Source: Meandrina meandrites (Eukaryota; Cnidaria; Anthozoa; Scleractinia; Meandrinidae). From it: 64,000 bases of DNA. The notes under the pieces were generated by a model. The model was not told where the DNA came from, did no database searches, and saw only the letters and a program-made list of their open reading frames with translations. Shown piece after piece: positions 43,591 to 54,919 of this stretch (positions are counted from its first letter, which is position 1; each line of letters starts with the position of its first letter). The stretch is taken from NCBI GenBank assembly GCA_963693305.1, contig OY855904.1:16792996-16856995 (forward strand). Direction: 5' to 3'. Made by a program: the position numbers and the translations under genes.

Positions 43591-46500
43591 ATGCCGCCAA
43601 AGAAACGACGTAAGCACCGAAAAGATCACCCACAGGACTCTGTGGATTTAGAAGAAGAAATCGAGGTCTTGTTTAATAAGAAATTTGTTTTGAAATCGAG
43701 TGAAGAAACATGGGCCCAACTTCCGGATTCGTCAAGCATGTTTCTTGAACCACCGTTCATTCTAGAAGACATGATCTGCTTGAAGGACGAGCTGAATCGA
43801 AAGAAGAGCTTACTGAACGATATGGATATTGTTCAATGGCATTTGCACACCCGTAGAGCTCACAAAGCAGGGCTCGTTGTGAAGCATCTCAGGGAGAGTA
43901 TCCACGCTGAGATGTGTACGCAAGCTTGGACAAAATTCTTTGAGATACTACACTCTTTCGATCTCATCCCAGAGAATGCACAATCAACTGGAACATTTCG
44001 CTCAGTGCACCTATGCGAAGCGCCAGGAGCTTTTATTGCAAGTTTGAATCACTTTCTGAAGAGTCGCCATCATGGTTTAGAGTGGGACTGGGTTGCCAGT
44101 ACTCTGAATCCTTACTATGAAGGACATGACTTGGCAGCTATGTTGGATGATGACAGGTTTGTTCTGCAGACGTTGCCACATTGGCATTTTGGTGCAGATG
44201 GAACTGGAGACTTGATGAGCTTGACTAACTTGGAATCACTTCAACAGGATACTGCTGACACTCATTTGGTAAGGATGGAATCTTCGTACTACCACCTGGA
44301 GTGTGAGTGATAAAGACCCTGGTTGCATCTTGTCACCAACCCCTTTCCCAGGGGTCCCTCATCTCCCCCGCCCCCTCCAGAGCGACAGAGGAGGTGGGTG
44401 GGAAGATGAGAGATCCTAGGAACAAGGTTGATTTGTCAATCCAGAAAGGGTTGAGGTGGGGGTGGAGAGAATAGGATGGACAAAACAGAGAAGATGAAAA
44501 ATAGAGACATACACAGATGTTCAGTCTGTCTGGTCTTGCTAGGAGGAAGTGTAAATAACTGCTAGCCTGCGTTGCAGACGGCAACTAATCCCCGGGGATT
44601 AGTTCCATCTGTAACGTAGGCTAATAACTGCAGGTATATCCAAAAATGGAGGTGTCCCAAATGAGACGCTCGACTACTATTTAGCACTGCTATATGTTAG
44701 CGGTGGATTCAGAAGTGCTCAAAAGGGGGGAGGGAGGCAAAAGGGGTAGGTAGGTAGGTGTACCCCCTCTTACTCAAATAATGAGTGGAAGAAGGGAGAA
44801 TTTAAAAAGGTTCTGCCTTTGGGCCTTACATGAAGCAAATTACCAGTATACACATGGCCTACTCCCTAACTGTAGCTTTCTGTTTTCATTTAGGTAACGG
44901 CTGATGGCAGTATAAATTGTGCCAATCAACCAGATGAACAGGAAAGTCTTGTAGGACAGCTGATCTTCTGTGAGGCTGTGGCTGCCATAAACCTGCTTTG
45001 CCAAGGAGGGAACTTTGTGTTCAAAATGTTCACTGCATTTGAGCACCAGATGGTATGCCTTCTGTATCTTCTTGCTTGCTTGTTTCAAGAAATCCAAGTC
45101 ATTAAACCAGGTAAGCACCACATAAAACCTGACGCTTGTGAATGCCCACTAGTCAGACAACCACGAATGCAGGCAAACCAAGCTCAAGTTAAGAACACCT
45201 TTCTTAAATAGTTTTTTTTTTTAGATTGAATATGACAAAGATTGTTCTTTTGTCAACCTCAGACCAACTAAAGGAGTACAGATACACCATAAAATACAAC
45301 AGTTTTATACATTTATATACTGTTCTTACAGCATATACTTGGGCTGCCTTCATTTCACATTGGATTAGTGATGCTTTGTTATCTGACCAAGAAACAAGTT
45401 CATGCATTTTGAAGTAAGATCACACCCATTTGAAATAGCTGATACATACCTTCGGGTGAAGGTGAAAAAAATAAGAATTGTGTTTTAATGCAGTGCATAC
45501 ACTTATTGTTTTTAGGGACCAGTAAGTCAGGCAATTCAGAGATATATGTTGTATGCCTAAAGTTTATTGGAAAAGAGGAAATTCCCAGTAGTGTAATGGA
45601 AAAACTCTGTCAAGAGTATGGTGCGCACTGCCAATCCTTCAGTCTGTATTCCCTGAGATCAATTCCCTGTGTGTTTCTGGAGAGGTTAAAAGCCTGTGAG
45701 ATGTACTTTAATGGTCTGCAAGTGGAAGCCATTGATCAAAATATTCAACAGTTCTATTTCATGAGTTCAGCAGAAAGAAAGGCTCACACTCGACTTCGTC
45801 AACTTGTGGTGGAAAAGTTTGTGGAAACATTCCACTTGCAGCCAATCAGCACAGAGGAGCATGTAGTACCTGGTGCCAACTTAGATGGGACACAACTGAG
45901 CTTCACCAGAGGACCCACAAATGATGTCCCTTTTAGTGAGAGTTTTAATGGTCGACATCAAATGGGCAGTTACAATGAGAGACACAAGAATCTTAATCAG
46001 GGCTGGCTTGAGAAAATCCAAGCAGATGGACAGTTTAAATTTCATCCTACTCAGTTGAGAAAATTACAAGGTAGACTAAGAACTAACTATTTGTTTGGCT
46101 GATGGAACTCTCTCCTAGTCCCAGTTCAGTATTTTTTATTTTAACATGATAGACATGCACTGCATGTAGAGGGTGCTACATGTATGCACACACCAGATGG
46201 GTACATGTATGTACTGCCTGCAACCTTTTGCATGCATTGCAGGCCTATGTTCCCAGGTACTCCAGATATTAAATGTACATCCAGTTTAAAATCTAGCCAA
46301 TCAAATCAACCATTTTAAAATCTCTTTGTTATAAGATAGTTTAAAATGGTTGATTTTAATTTAAATGTCCTAAATGTTAAAATTTGGCCAATCGAATCAT
46401 GTGTGACCTGTGTCTCCAGAGCTGCCTTTTCCTTGTGTTAAGGCCCTCCCGGCTAAGAGGGACAGGTGGGTCTGGGGATGAGAATGATTACATTAAAATT

Positions 46501-47709
46501 AAGATGCTGAATTCAATTCTGAGTTGTTTGTTCTGTCTGGTTCATTAATTCTTTAAAACTGTGGGGCTGACTAATATGGATTCATGTCTTGATCCTATTC
46601 CAGATCATTCTCAAGTTTGCAGTGGTGTTCCCCTTATTCCACTTTACTCTGATCAAGTTGTATGGCTGCAAGGGTTAAAGTGTGCCACCCCTGAGATCAC
46701 AGTCGAGACCTGGAAACCCCAGTCTGCAGCTCATTTAAATGCCGTTTTGAATTCACGTTTCTGCACACCTTTCTACATTAACAAGTTACAAGAGGCACAT
46801 CAACAGGCTTCAATCCTGAGGAAAGAGAATATTGACAACCTTAATGCAATATTGGACAAAGTAAATCCTGCAAACATTGTCAAGATGTCAAGAGGTGGTG
46901 AAGCAGAAGTGAGAAATCTTGATAATCTTGTTTTCTTCACAGAAATGGCAAAGGGGGGCAACTGTGGAATTGTGCTTAATCTTACTGATGGTCTCGATTG
47001 CCTACCATATTACCTACAAGGAAAGAGTGCAAGATTCAACTCTGTTCACATCTGTATCTCAACAGACAGTGGAACACCAGTAGCGACTATTAACCAGGGA
47101 GCTGTTTGTCAATTAGATGACATTTCTCAGCGTGTGAAGAGTATTTCTCAGATCAGCAATGAGCAGGGAATCAGTCTTGTTTTTTCTGATCTAAACCACA
47201 GTGACGAGTTGAGTTCAAAAAGAGATTTGCTTTCTCTTTCTATCATTGCTCTAAAGCTGCTGGGAGCTGGAGGAATGTTTGTCTGTCGCGTCTTTGAAAC
47301 ACTGACAAGATTTAGTGTAGGGCTCTTGTACATTTTCCATCAACTATTTGACAAGTTAACAATTGTTAAGCCAGTGATGTCACAGGTGTTTAACTCACAG
47401 AGATTTCTGGTGTGCAAGGGATTTAATGGTGACAAGAAACATTATGTTGCTTATCTTGAAAAGGTTCTTAATCAGCTCATGACACTGGATTGCAACGAGT
47501 CAGCTTTGGACATTGTAGAGATTATTCCCATGCAGCTTCTGTATAGTGAACAGTTTTACTCCTTTGTTAAAAAGACGAATGAGCAACTTGCTCACATACA
47601 GCTTCAGAACATTGTTCAACTGGAAAATTACTTTCTTTCTCCTGACAAAATGCCATCTGCTGAAGATATTTCAAATCTCAGGGAAGACATACTAGCTTAC
47701 TTGAAATAA
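43591..47709 (+). CDS. CMTR2: CMTR2, cap-specific mRNA (nucleoside-2'-O-)-methyltransferase 2
   Basis: Four exons: 43591-44268, 44894-45110, 45516-46070 and 46604-47709; phases 0, 1, 1 agree; 851 residues against about 770 in human. It methylates the ribose 2'-O of the second transcribed nucleotide (cap2) using S-adenosylmethionine. Visible: the FtsJ/RrmJ fold with SAM motif HLCEAPGAFIASLNH (residues 140-154), WVASTLNPYYEGHDLAAMLD, catalytic Asp230 in VTADGS, Lys270 in NFVFKMFTAFEH and a likely first catalytic Lys115 in CTQAWTKF. KSGNSEIYVVCL continues the fold. The second half (exon 4) is the degenerate second methyltransferase-like domain. The start is the ATG of MPPKKRRKHRK, whose basic stretch could be a nuclear signal. 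Confidence 0.95.
44563..44623. mobile_element. 61-bp hAT-like miniature element with 8-bp target duplication
   Basis: Almost a pure palindrome: TAGCCTGCGTTGCAGACGG and, on the right, CCATCTGTAACGTAGGCTA. ATAACTGC flanks it exactly (44555-44562 and 44624-44631). It lies in intron 1 of CMTR2. The ends start TAGCCTGCG as in the 265-bp element at 14527-14791, so the two are probably one family. Confidence 0.9.
46150..46480. repeat. Repeat-like sequence in CMTR2 intron 3
   Basis: Contains an imperfect inverted repeat: AATCAACCATTTTAAAATC (about 46302) and GTTTAAAATGGTTGATT (about 46340). It also contains GCATGCATTGCAGG-type motifs that recur downstream of CMTR2 near 47860. Noncoding. Confidence 0.4.
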
Positions 47710-49674
47710 GAACAGTCAGAACAGTGCATTCATTTGTACCAACTCTTTGAAATACTATCAGCTAATGTGAAAAACTGCAAGACTTATAGTCAGGTTACAC
47801 TCCAGGCAACATTTTGAGCATCTTTGCAAGTTAGGAGTGTTGCCAAGCATTATAGGCATGCAATGCATGCAGGCAGTGCAATGTGCACTGAGGGCTTTGT
47901 AGGTGTAGCCCTGTGAATATTACAGTTCTACGATACTAAGAAATATTTAATGTACATTTATTTCAAGACATGGTTATACTTTTTGCAACAGTTGCAGCAG
48001 TGCTGCAATATTGAAGTGCTGTACATATTGCAGTGTAACATCCATTTTGCAACATCTTTCAACATTCTGGGACCAACCAATAAAATGCTGATTTCTATGC
48101 ATACGAAGTAGTAATTTTACTCCTAGAGCTAATCTATATTGACCCAAGTCTGGGATTTGAGTCGAAGGAAAACAAGACAACTGACATTTCAGGCTTACAG
48201 AACTTTCAGTGTCCCATTCCTTAACATGCAACTTAAACATGTCACTTTCATCCACTGTGAGACATTGCAAAAAAAAAAAACCCAAATAGGTTTAGGGGGT
48301 TCATACTCTTTTGAGCTTTTGAAATTCCATGACCTTTCCCATGGTATATTTTCCATGACCCACACTTAAATTCCATGACTTCTTAGGCCTGAAAAATGCA
48401 ATTCTTAAATGCCATTAATTTCCAGGTTTTCCATAACCCCCTCAAAACGTTTTCTTTATTATTTGAAATTGAAATGAATGGCTACTCAACCGAGGCAGTG
48501 ATATTTAAATTAGTCCAATTTTTGCCCTACAGTGGCTTTCCCTCACTGTCACATTCAGGTTGGCCAAATGACAAATCAAAGTGAGTAAGTTGAATGTTCT
48601 TTGGGAAGAATGTCGTGTTGATGCCATTTTCTTAAGTTATTGCATTACATGACCAGGGGTGTCTATGAAGTAAAGGCAATGAAGTAGCCAGATAAGTAAA
48701 AAAGAAAATTAATTTAATGATAACAACAACTTAATTTGATTACATATATGTAGTTTATTTTAATTGCAATTTTTGAAGCATAATTTGTTGCATTTAACTG
48801 CCTGCATTGCACATGTTTGCTGAAGCATTTACATAGTGACACAACATGAATTATGAGGAACATTTTAGTTGTACGACAAACATTCCAATCAGGTTTCAAA
48901 ATCAAAAGTACAAAAATCAGTAAATGATTCACATTCATTAGATTTAAGAGCACCTCTATTTTTTCCAGTCCAGTCATTAAACAGCCATGCTGACTATAGA
49001 GTGCTGCTCTTGAATGTCAAGACAGAACTACTCACAGGGTGGGGACAGGGCTGATGCCATCATCCCCATACCACAGGTGCCAATATAAACTCTGTAGCTC
49101 TTCTAGATCACTATTTGCATTTGTACCAGTAACCTGCAGCTGCTGTTTATAGGGAGATGGCCAGTTTGGGTCATTTATGAATCGTTAAGTGAGGCAATAA
49201 CAGATATTCTCATTCTGTCAGTTACAAGTTTGTTTACAAATATAGAGAATTTTGGAATAGAGGGAAATTTGCCTATTTGAATAATCCAGTCATATTTATT
49301 AATGACTTTATGGAATTAATATTACAAACAACAACACAATTTGGGAGACTTTAAGTACCCATACAATTTGTCTGCACTTGTACCGATAAATGGGAACAAA
49401 ACACTAACCCAAATGAGGACTGCATGACAAATACAATGCTCTAATTGATTACTCTTAATCCATGCAACATGAACTTTTCATCAATGTTACTTTGTGAATT
49501 AGGAGGTTTTTATCCAAATGGATGGATTTCAAAGTTTTGCAGTCGTAGTGACATCTACTTCCCCTCCAAAAAAAACAACAACTATATCTTTAATTATGAG
49601 GAAATTCTTAGCATGAGTGGTGCTTCAAAATAAACTATGGCGATAAGTTTTAATGAAAGTAGTAGCCATCACAC
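47710..49674. other. Tail-to-tail intergenic region between CMTR2 and DCLRE1B
   Basis: No gene recognised. An AATAAA lies near 48077, possibly for CMTR2. Around 48300-48390 there are TTCCATGAC repeats (CCATGACCTTTCCCATGG, TTCCATGACCC) like sub-terminal repeats of hAT elements, but no matching ends were found. Confidence 0.5.
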
Positions 49675-51678
49675 TTATTTGTCTCTTAGAGCACCGTTTT
49701 CCACCATCTCTTCCAAAACTTTTCGTGCAAAATCACATGAGCATCCAGTGTAAATATTGAATTTCTTCTTGGGAGAACTATACTTGTCAACACTATTGGC
49801 ACTGTTCTCATCATTGTAGTCATTGAGCTCTCTGCACTTCCTTTTCGTTGAAAGATTATGTGCTGGAACACTCACATTGCCGCTGTGGACTTCTTTGGTT
49901 TTGACGTGAGAAGAAGCAACTGCACTTGCTTCATCTCTGCTATGCTCTCTAATGGGAAAATTTTCATTAGGAGAGTTTTCATACTCATCACTCATATCCT
50001 TGGTTCCAAGAGATGAAGCAACCACATCTTTCTTGCCTCCTATGCTCATGTGTACTCCATCAGGTTCTTTATCACCTACACAGTTAGGTCCTGTTAATGT
50101 TTCCCCTGATTCACTGCCCACCAAGTCAGTCTTGACAGATGAAAAAGCAACTAAATCTTTTTCATTTGCTGTAATCTCTTGCACCATACTTTTATCTTGA
50201 AAATCATTATCACCTGAAATATCAGACTCAGTGGATGGAGAAAAAAATGTTACCACATCATCTTCAAAAGCATTTACTTCATCTCCGGAGATGCCCTGTG
50301 CCACATCCTGACCTTTTTCATTTGAAATTATATTCGCCTTAGATTTTGCACCTGATTCACTACCTAAGACATCACACTTGGAAGAAATAGTGGCTGTATT
50401 CTTTTTATCATCTGTGATCTCCCATTTCTTGCTATGTTCTCCAAAACCGGCACCCTTCACCACTGTTGATTTTCCATCCAATTCACCGATTTCTGTGTCA
50501 CAATCGTCCTTCTCTATTTCTGCTTCTTCCAGACTGGGAGGAAAGACAACTCCACGAGGTTTCTTGATCTTAACAGCTTTTCTCAAGCAAAGCTTTCCTG
50601 TTGCTTTCGCTCTCTTGTTTGTTTTTTGCCTTACTTCTCCAGTCATCAAACACTGTACAGAGAGAGGGACGGTGTATTGTGATGAAGGCGAAGAATCCAT
50701 CAGGTCTTGGAAAACATTCATATTCACTCTGCTGTTTATGGTTTCACCTGGTGATAGTCTGTGTTTGTGCACAATGGGAATAATTCTTCTAGGCTTGACA
50801 TTTTGAACAAACTTTCTTAGCTCTTCAAAAGAACTGTGATCTGAATAGGGGACAACAAACACATTTTCCACATTAGCATAGGGGTTTGTTGAACCAATGT
50901 AGAGGCAAGTCGGCAGTATTGCAATGGTTAGCTCTTGAGAGTTCCAAAACTGAATGTTTTTCTTGGTGACTTCTAGGCTTTTCACTACTCTTATCCTAAC
51001 TTTATCTACCTCACATGTGAAAACATTTGGCATTTCGAGAAGTTTTAGTGTCTCTTCTCTTGAAGGGTCCACTCCAATCCACGTTTTAAACACGATGGCT
51101 ATTGTATGTAGAAGCATTTCTTTGCCAAGGTTATGAAGGCCGATAACAACTTTGAATTCTGGATGACTTCGAATTATCTCCAGTATTTTGACAGTTGCTT
51201 GAGTACGAGAAGGAAACACACACTTGGGGTCACAATAAGTGTTGTCCAAATAAAGCACGTCAAAAACTTTCCCTTGGATAGCAGAGTGCGTCGTAAAACG
51301 CTCACAATAGCGAAAGTCGCCAGTGTAGAGAATTTTCCCAAAGTAGCCTTCGAAAACGAACATGACGGAGCCCGGGCAGTGGTTAGCATCAACAAGGGTC
51401 ACGCTCATGGTCTCCTTTCCAGCTTCATCCAGGTTTATGATTACGCTTTCATCTAACGGTAGACCAACGACGAGGTCACTGTTAACTCCAAGTTTAGATA
51501 TAACAAGCCTCCTAGTTACCTCTGAACAGTAAATTGTGTACGTGTTCCACGAAGATGTCAGGCCAGCCGTGTGATCCGCGTGCATATGAGAAAGGAAGAA
51601 AACTCTCGAATGCGGGCAATGCCTTAACCTCCAGAAGTCAACAGCTATTGGCGTGTTTGGAATTACAGCCCCGTTCAT
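49675..51678 (-). CDS. DCLRE1B: DCLRE1B (Apollo / SNM1B), 5' exonuclease of the beta-CASP family
   Basis: A single open exon of 667 residues (human about 532). The family trims telomere ends and works in interstrand-crosslink repair. The start MNGAVIPNTPIAVDFW matches the conserved N-terminus; an in-frame ATG 57 bases upstream exists but is not family-like. Metal ligands of the metallo-beta-lactamase core: His31, His33, Asp35, His36 (SHMHADHTAGL), His100 (DANHCPGS) and Asp121 (YTGDFRY). The beta-CASP part has VIGLHNLGKEMLLH, then AILPTCLY and PYSDHSSFEELR. After about residue 370 comes a long acidic/Ser-rich tail ending NGALRDK, without similarity that I recognise. I do not see the YxLxP-type TRF2 docking motif of vertebrates. 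Intronless state could mean ancient retroposition or intron loss; catalytic residues are intact. Confidence 0.95.
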   Translation of the reverse strand: MNGAVIPNTPIAVDFWRLRHCPHSRVFFLSHMHADHTAGLTSSWNTYTIYCSEVTRRLVISKLGVNSDLVVGLPLDESVIINLDEAGKETMSVTLVDANHCPGSVMFVFEGYFGKILYTGDFRYCERFTTHSAIQGKVFDVLYLDNTYCDPKCVFPSRTQATVKILEIIRSHPEFKVVIGLHNLGKEMLLHTIAIVFKTWIGVDPSREETLKLLEMPNVFTCEVDKVRIRVVKSLEVTKKNIQFWNSQELTIAILPTCLYIGSTNPYANVENVFVVPYSDHSSFEELRKFVQNVKPRRIIPIVHKHRLSPGETINSRVNMNVFQDLMDSSPSSQYTVPLSVQCLMTGEVRQKTNKRAKATGKLCLRKAVKIKKPRGVVFPPSLEEAEIEKDDCDTEIGELDGKSTVVKGAGFGEHSKKWEITDDKKNTATISSKCDVLGSESGAKSKANIISNEKGQDVAQGISGDEVNAFEDDVVTFFSPSTESDISGDNDFQDKSMVQEITANEKDLVAFSSVKTDLVGSESGETLTGPNCVGDKEPDGVHMSIGGKKDVVASSLGTKDMSDEYENSPNENFPIREHSRDEASAVASSHVKTKEVHSGNVSVPAHNLSTKRKCRELNDYNDENSANSVDKYSSPKKKFNIYTGCSCDFARKVLEEMVENGALRDK

Positions 51679-51886
51679 TGCTGTAGTAAAGGTTTTGACT
51701 CGTGTTTTCAAGCTAACAAGAAAACATTCAAACAAACAACAAGTAGTAGGTCTCCAAAGTCAATCCCGCACAGGCCACCATCTTGAATTGCTAGACCAGA
51801 AATCCTTGCGCTTCGCTTTTGCGCGTTTTCAGATTGGCGCCAAAACACGTGGTGAATACACACGCGAGAGTCACGCGCGAGCTTTG

Positions 51887-53287
51887 TAGTCCATGAGCTG
51901 AATCTCAAGAGAGGCCTAGAAATTGAGTTTCGTAGCACCCCCCAGGGGACATAGTGAATTTGGTATCAATTTAAAGCTATGACCTATATTTTTAGAATCT
52001 ACTTGTTTTCAAACTGGTAACGTGTGCTATAATGAGATATTCTGTAAGGTCAACGATACGAGATATAAGTTATTCTGCAAAAACCAGCATCTACAGTCGT
52101 ACCAGCTTCCTCCCACCCATGCTGCCCTGCAGAAGCATCTACAACGCGCAAACTACCAAGCCTATGTTTGGAAGCATGCACTGGATGCGCGAATTCTAAG
52201 CCAAGGACCAGATGGTCAAGGATGGCGAGTTAGAGGAGAGGAGCTGGAGATTGACTGGACCGACATCGCACCAGCCCCGGAATCTGTAATGGAGCTAGTG
52301 TGCTGTGGCTGCAGAGGAAAGTGTGAAACCCGTAGGTGCTCCTGCGTCAAGAACGAACTCCACTGCACAGATGCATGTTCCTGTGGGGAAGAATGTGTCA
52401 ACTGTGACAACAGTCAATTCAGCGATGATGAGGACGACGCCAGTAGCGAGGAAGAAGATTACCTGTAACCTGTAACCGTATTGCGGTTGTGACAAATTTC
52501 TTGAAACGTTTCTTGAAATCTAGCATCAATGCAGATTAGATACGAAGAATGTTGTAACCGTTGCTATGGAAACATGCAATGCCACAGGCACTGCTTTATT
52601 AGTCAGTAGTTGGAATTGCTTTATTGAGATGTATAATGATAAACTTTCCATTGCTCAATGAAGTGAGATGCATTGCTCAATAAAGAGATGATTGTTTTTT
52701 CTTTTCTTTTTTTGCTTGGTTTTTACCAGATGTGACGCCAATTCCAGAGGAATGCCACTCATCCTTGCTTTCCTGTAAAAGCCATTTTCCAGACATTAAT
52801 GCATCTTTGGGGCATCTTGAATAGAAAAGTGTCTTGGAGCAAACGCTCTCACTGTAAAATACTTTATAGGCGTTTTCTCAAGTGAAATATATAAAATTCA
52901 TTTTATATGCGTAAAACCATATATTTTCATAACCAAACAGTATATGACTGGTGCCTGTTGCCATGGAAACCAACAACCTTAGATCCGATAACACATTTGG
53001 ATAGCTTATGATACAATAACTATATCTTGCCAATTTGAGCCAATTTGGTTGATGTTTGTTAGAGGTATGAAACATTTTTCTTCACACCAAGACTATAAAA
53101 AGCAAATTCTCCCCCACCCCACCCCCCATGGAAACAGCCCAATATCTCATTATAGCACACGTTACCAGTTTGAAAACAAGTAGATTCTAAAAATATAGGT
53201 CATAAGCTTTAAATTGATACCAAATTCACTATGTCCCATGGGGGGTGCTACGAGGCATAATTTTTAGGCCCCTTGGCTTATGGACTA
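51887..53287. mobile_element. 1.4-kb inverted-repeat element carrying a CXC-domain ORF
   Basis: The two ends are long inverted repeats. Left 51887-52041 and right 53141-53287 match over about 150 bp; the inner ~100 bp are nearly identical (for example ATCTACTTGTTTTCAAACTG and its complement), and the outer part shares TAGTCCAT...GGCCTA...CGTAGCACCCCCC. The high arm identity suggests recent insertion or gene conversion. I could not define a target duplication. Between the arms lies one cysteine-rich frame, whose start overlaps the left arm. It inserted about 210 bp upstream of the DCLRE1B start. Confidence 0.85.
52022..52468 (+). CDS. Element-borne protein with CXC (tesmin-like) cysteine cluster
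   Basis: 148 codons; the frame starts in the left inverted repeat, so the N-terminal 6-8 residues are element end sequence. Middle: LPPTHAALQKHLQRANYQAY, then GWRVRGEELEIDWTDIAPAP. C-terminus: a cysteine cluster ELVCCGCRGKCETRRCSC followed by CTDACSCGEECVNC, then an acidic tail (DDEDDASSEEEDYL). The arrangement resembles C-terminal regions of large transposon- or LOC-type cnidarian proteins with a DNA-binding CXC motif; I recall the pattern but cannot check it. There is no transposase catalytic part here, so this is probably the retained tail of a larger protein, or an exon captured by the element. Whether it is translated is unknown. Confidence 0.55.
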   Translation: MCYNEIFCKVNDTRYKLFCKNQHLQSYQLPPTHAALQKHLQRANYQAYVWKHALDARILSQGPDGQGWRVRGEELEIDWTDIAPAPESVMELVCCGCRGKCETRRCSCVKNELHCTDACSCGEECVNCDNSQFSDDEDDASSEEEDYL

Positions 53288-54919
53288 TTGTTCAAGACAA
53301 AAGTTGTTGGTGTTCCGTATACCCCTTCCAATTCCTTCCCCGCGACTAAAGGAAGAGAAATAACTAATTTTCTGGATATGTTGCTTGGCATTGTCCAAAT
53401 ATTATCGTCTGGGTACCTGAAATCCATCAACGCGCGACGATTCATAACAAATGTGTGCGGATCGCTACAAAGTGCGAGGCATGCGAGCCATTCCGGTTAG
53501 CCTATATACTGCTGCATAGCACCTCGGTTAGCCTACATGGCACTCCGGTTAGCCTAAATAGCACTTTGGTTAGCCTACAGTTAGCTTAGGTAGCTTGTGG
53601 CTAGTCTTTTTATTGGGATTAGGGATTTCTGACTCGCATTCCTCGCTACCTTGCCTCCCATGCCTCGCTGCCTTGCCTCGCATTATTTGTAAGAGCAAGC
53701 AAGAACCGCCCCCCACCCCGCGCTCTTTTCTGGGCTCACACAGTGAGAGAACTAGCACGACCATCAAAATATGTCCTCGATCAATTCTGGTTCCTTTTAT
53801 TACATCTACAACCTCAATAAATATCAAAATGTCTACTTACATCACACTAAATATCAATCGTTAGGTGTCGATGGAGGACAGCACACAGTACTGCATATAA
53901 ATTATAATCTACACCTAAGGTTTGGGTGGGACGGGAGAAGGGTACTCCTGCCATTCTTCTTTCCAACAACACAGCTCGGACATGACAAGGTTATACAAGT
54001 CTAAACAGGTACCTAAAACAAAACTGTAAATTGCCCTTCTAGAAAGCAATGTAACTCCACTAAGTACCCTCTCGCCCGTCCCACCCAACCCAACCCCACC
54101 CCACCCCACCTCACTCTTTAAACTAGAAACCGAATGAATCGACTGTGGGCCATTATCAACTGCACGCCACACTGTAGTTTTCCTGGCGTGCCCCTCAAAA
54201 TTATTACAGTAATTTACGATTTATTTTGACATTAAAAAAGTTCACTCATTATTTCCAAACATAAGCGACAATCACACACATTAAAAGCCACTGAAAAATA
54301 ATGCATCTACAGTATTTGAATAAAAAATCACTCTTATTTCTTTAATAAATCGGAACTTTATAAATAAATCATCTCTTTGACTTAAAATCTCTTATTCATT
54401 ATACAAAACTAAAGATTAAACATTTCATTTGGTAAAAATTGCCCATTCTTTATAAATATAATCTCACTATCGATGATCAATACAATCAAAATAATCAGTT
54501 GTTTAGTTGATAGATATTTTTTTGTAACTTAAAAATTAAAATGGCTGCAAAGAAGCACTGCATTCTTGGATCAATATTTGACACAGTTTTTCAAACAAAT
54601 TAGACCACAAACACAAAACTATAAATACAACGAAAGCACCAGAACGTAAACAGCACCAAAACGTAAATCTCTTAACCAAACCTGTTTTTAGAGAGAGATA
54701 TAGGTACAAGATTATCAAGACGGTTTACTATAATTTAATCTCGTTTCCAGGACCCTCCATTGTGTTTTAAGTATCAGTATTCCCCTTATTCGTATCGCTG
54801 ATAAGTTCCTGAACCGCTCCCTACTAGGATGTTTGTAGGGTCGAGTTTGAGGACTTCAAGAACTGATCCAAATCTTATGAACCCTGTTCCGCAGGGTGCT
54901 ATGCATTTCCATACAGCAT
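53288..54919. other. Intergenic region without recognised gene
   Basis: AT-rich in its second half, with C-rich stretches near 54080-54110. It separates the CXC element from the 3' end of the FN3 gene and probably contains the 3' UTR of the latter. No exon, RNA gene or clear repeat beyond the short tandem array. Confidence 0.45.
53490..53590. repeat. Short degenerate tandem repeat
   Basis: GGTTAGCCTA recurs four times (about 53495, 53527, 53546, 53569), each followed by A-AT-GCAC-type sequence. Just beyond the CXC element; no coding meaning seen. Confidence 0.6.

Noticed and set aside
49686..51395. Plus-strand frames overlapping DCLRE1B (up to 142 codons)
   Set aside because: They are shadows of the DCLRE1B coding frame.
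51679..51735. Upstream in-frame ATG of DCLRE1B (19 extra residues)
   Set aside because: The family N-terminus MNG.IP.TPIAVDFW begins at the downstream ATG.
53570..54172. Overlapping 77-89 codon frames on both strands
   Set aside because: Low-complexity C/G-rich sequence on both strands; no domain, no splice logic.
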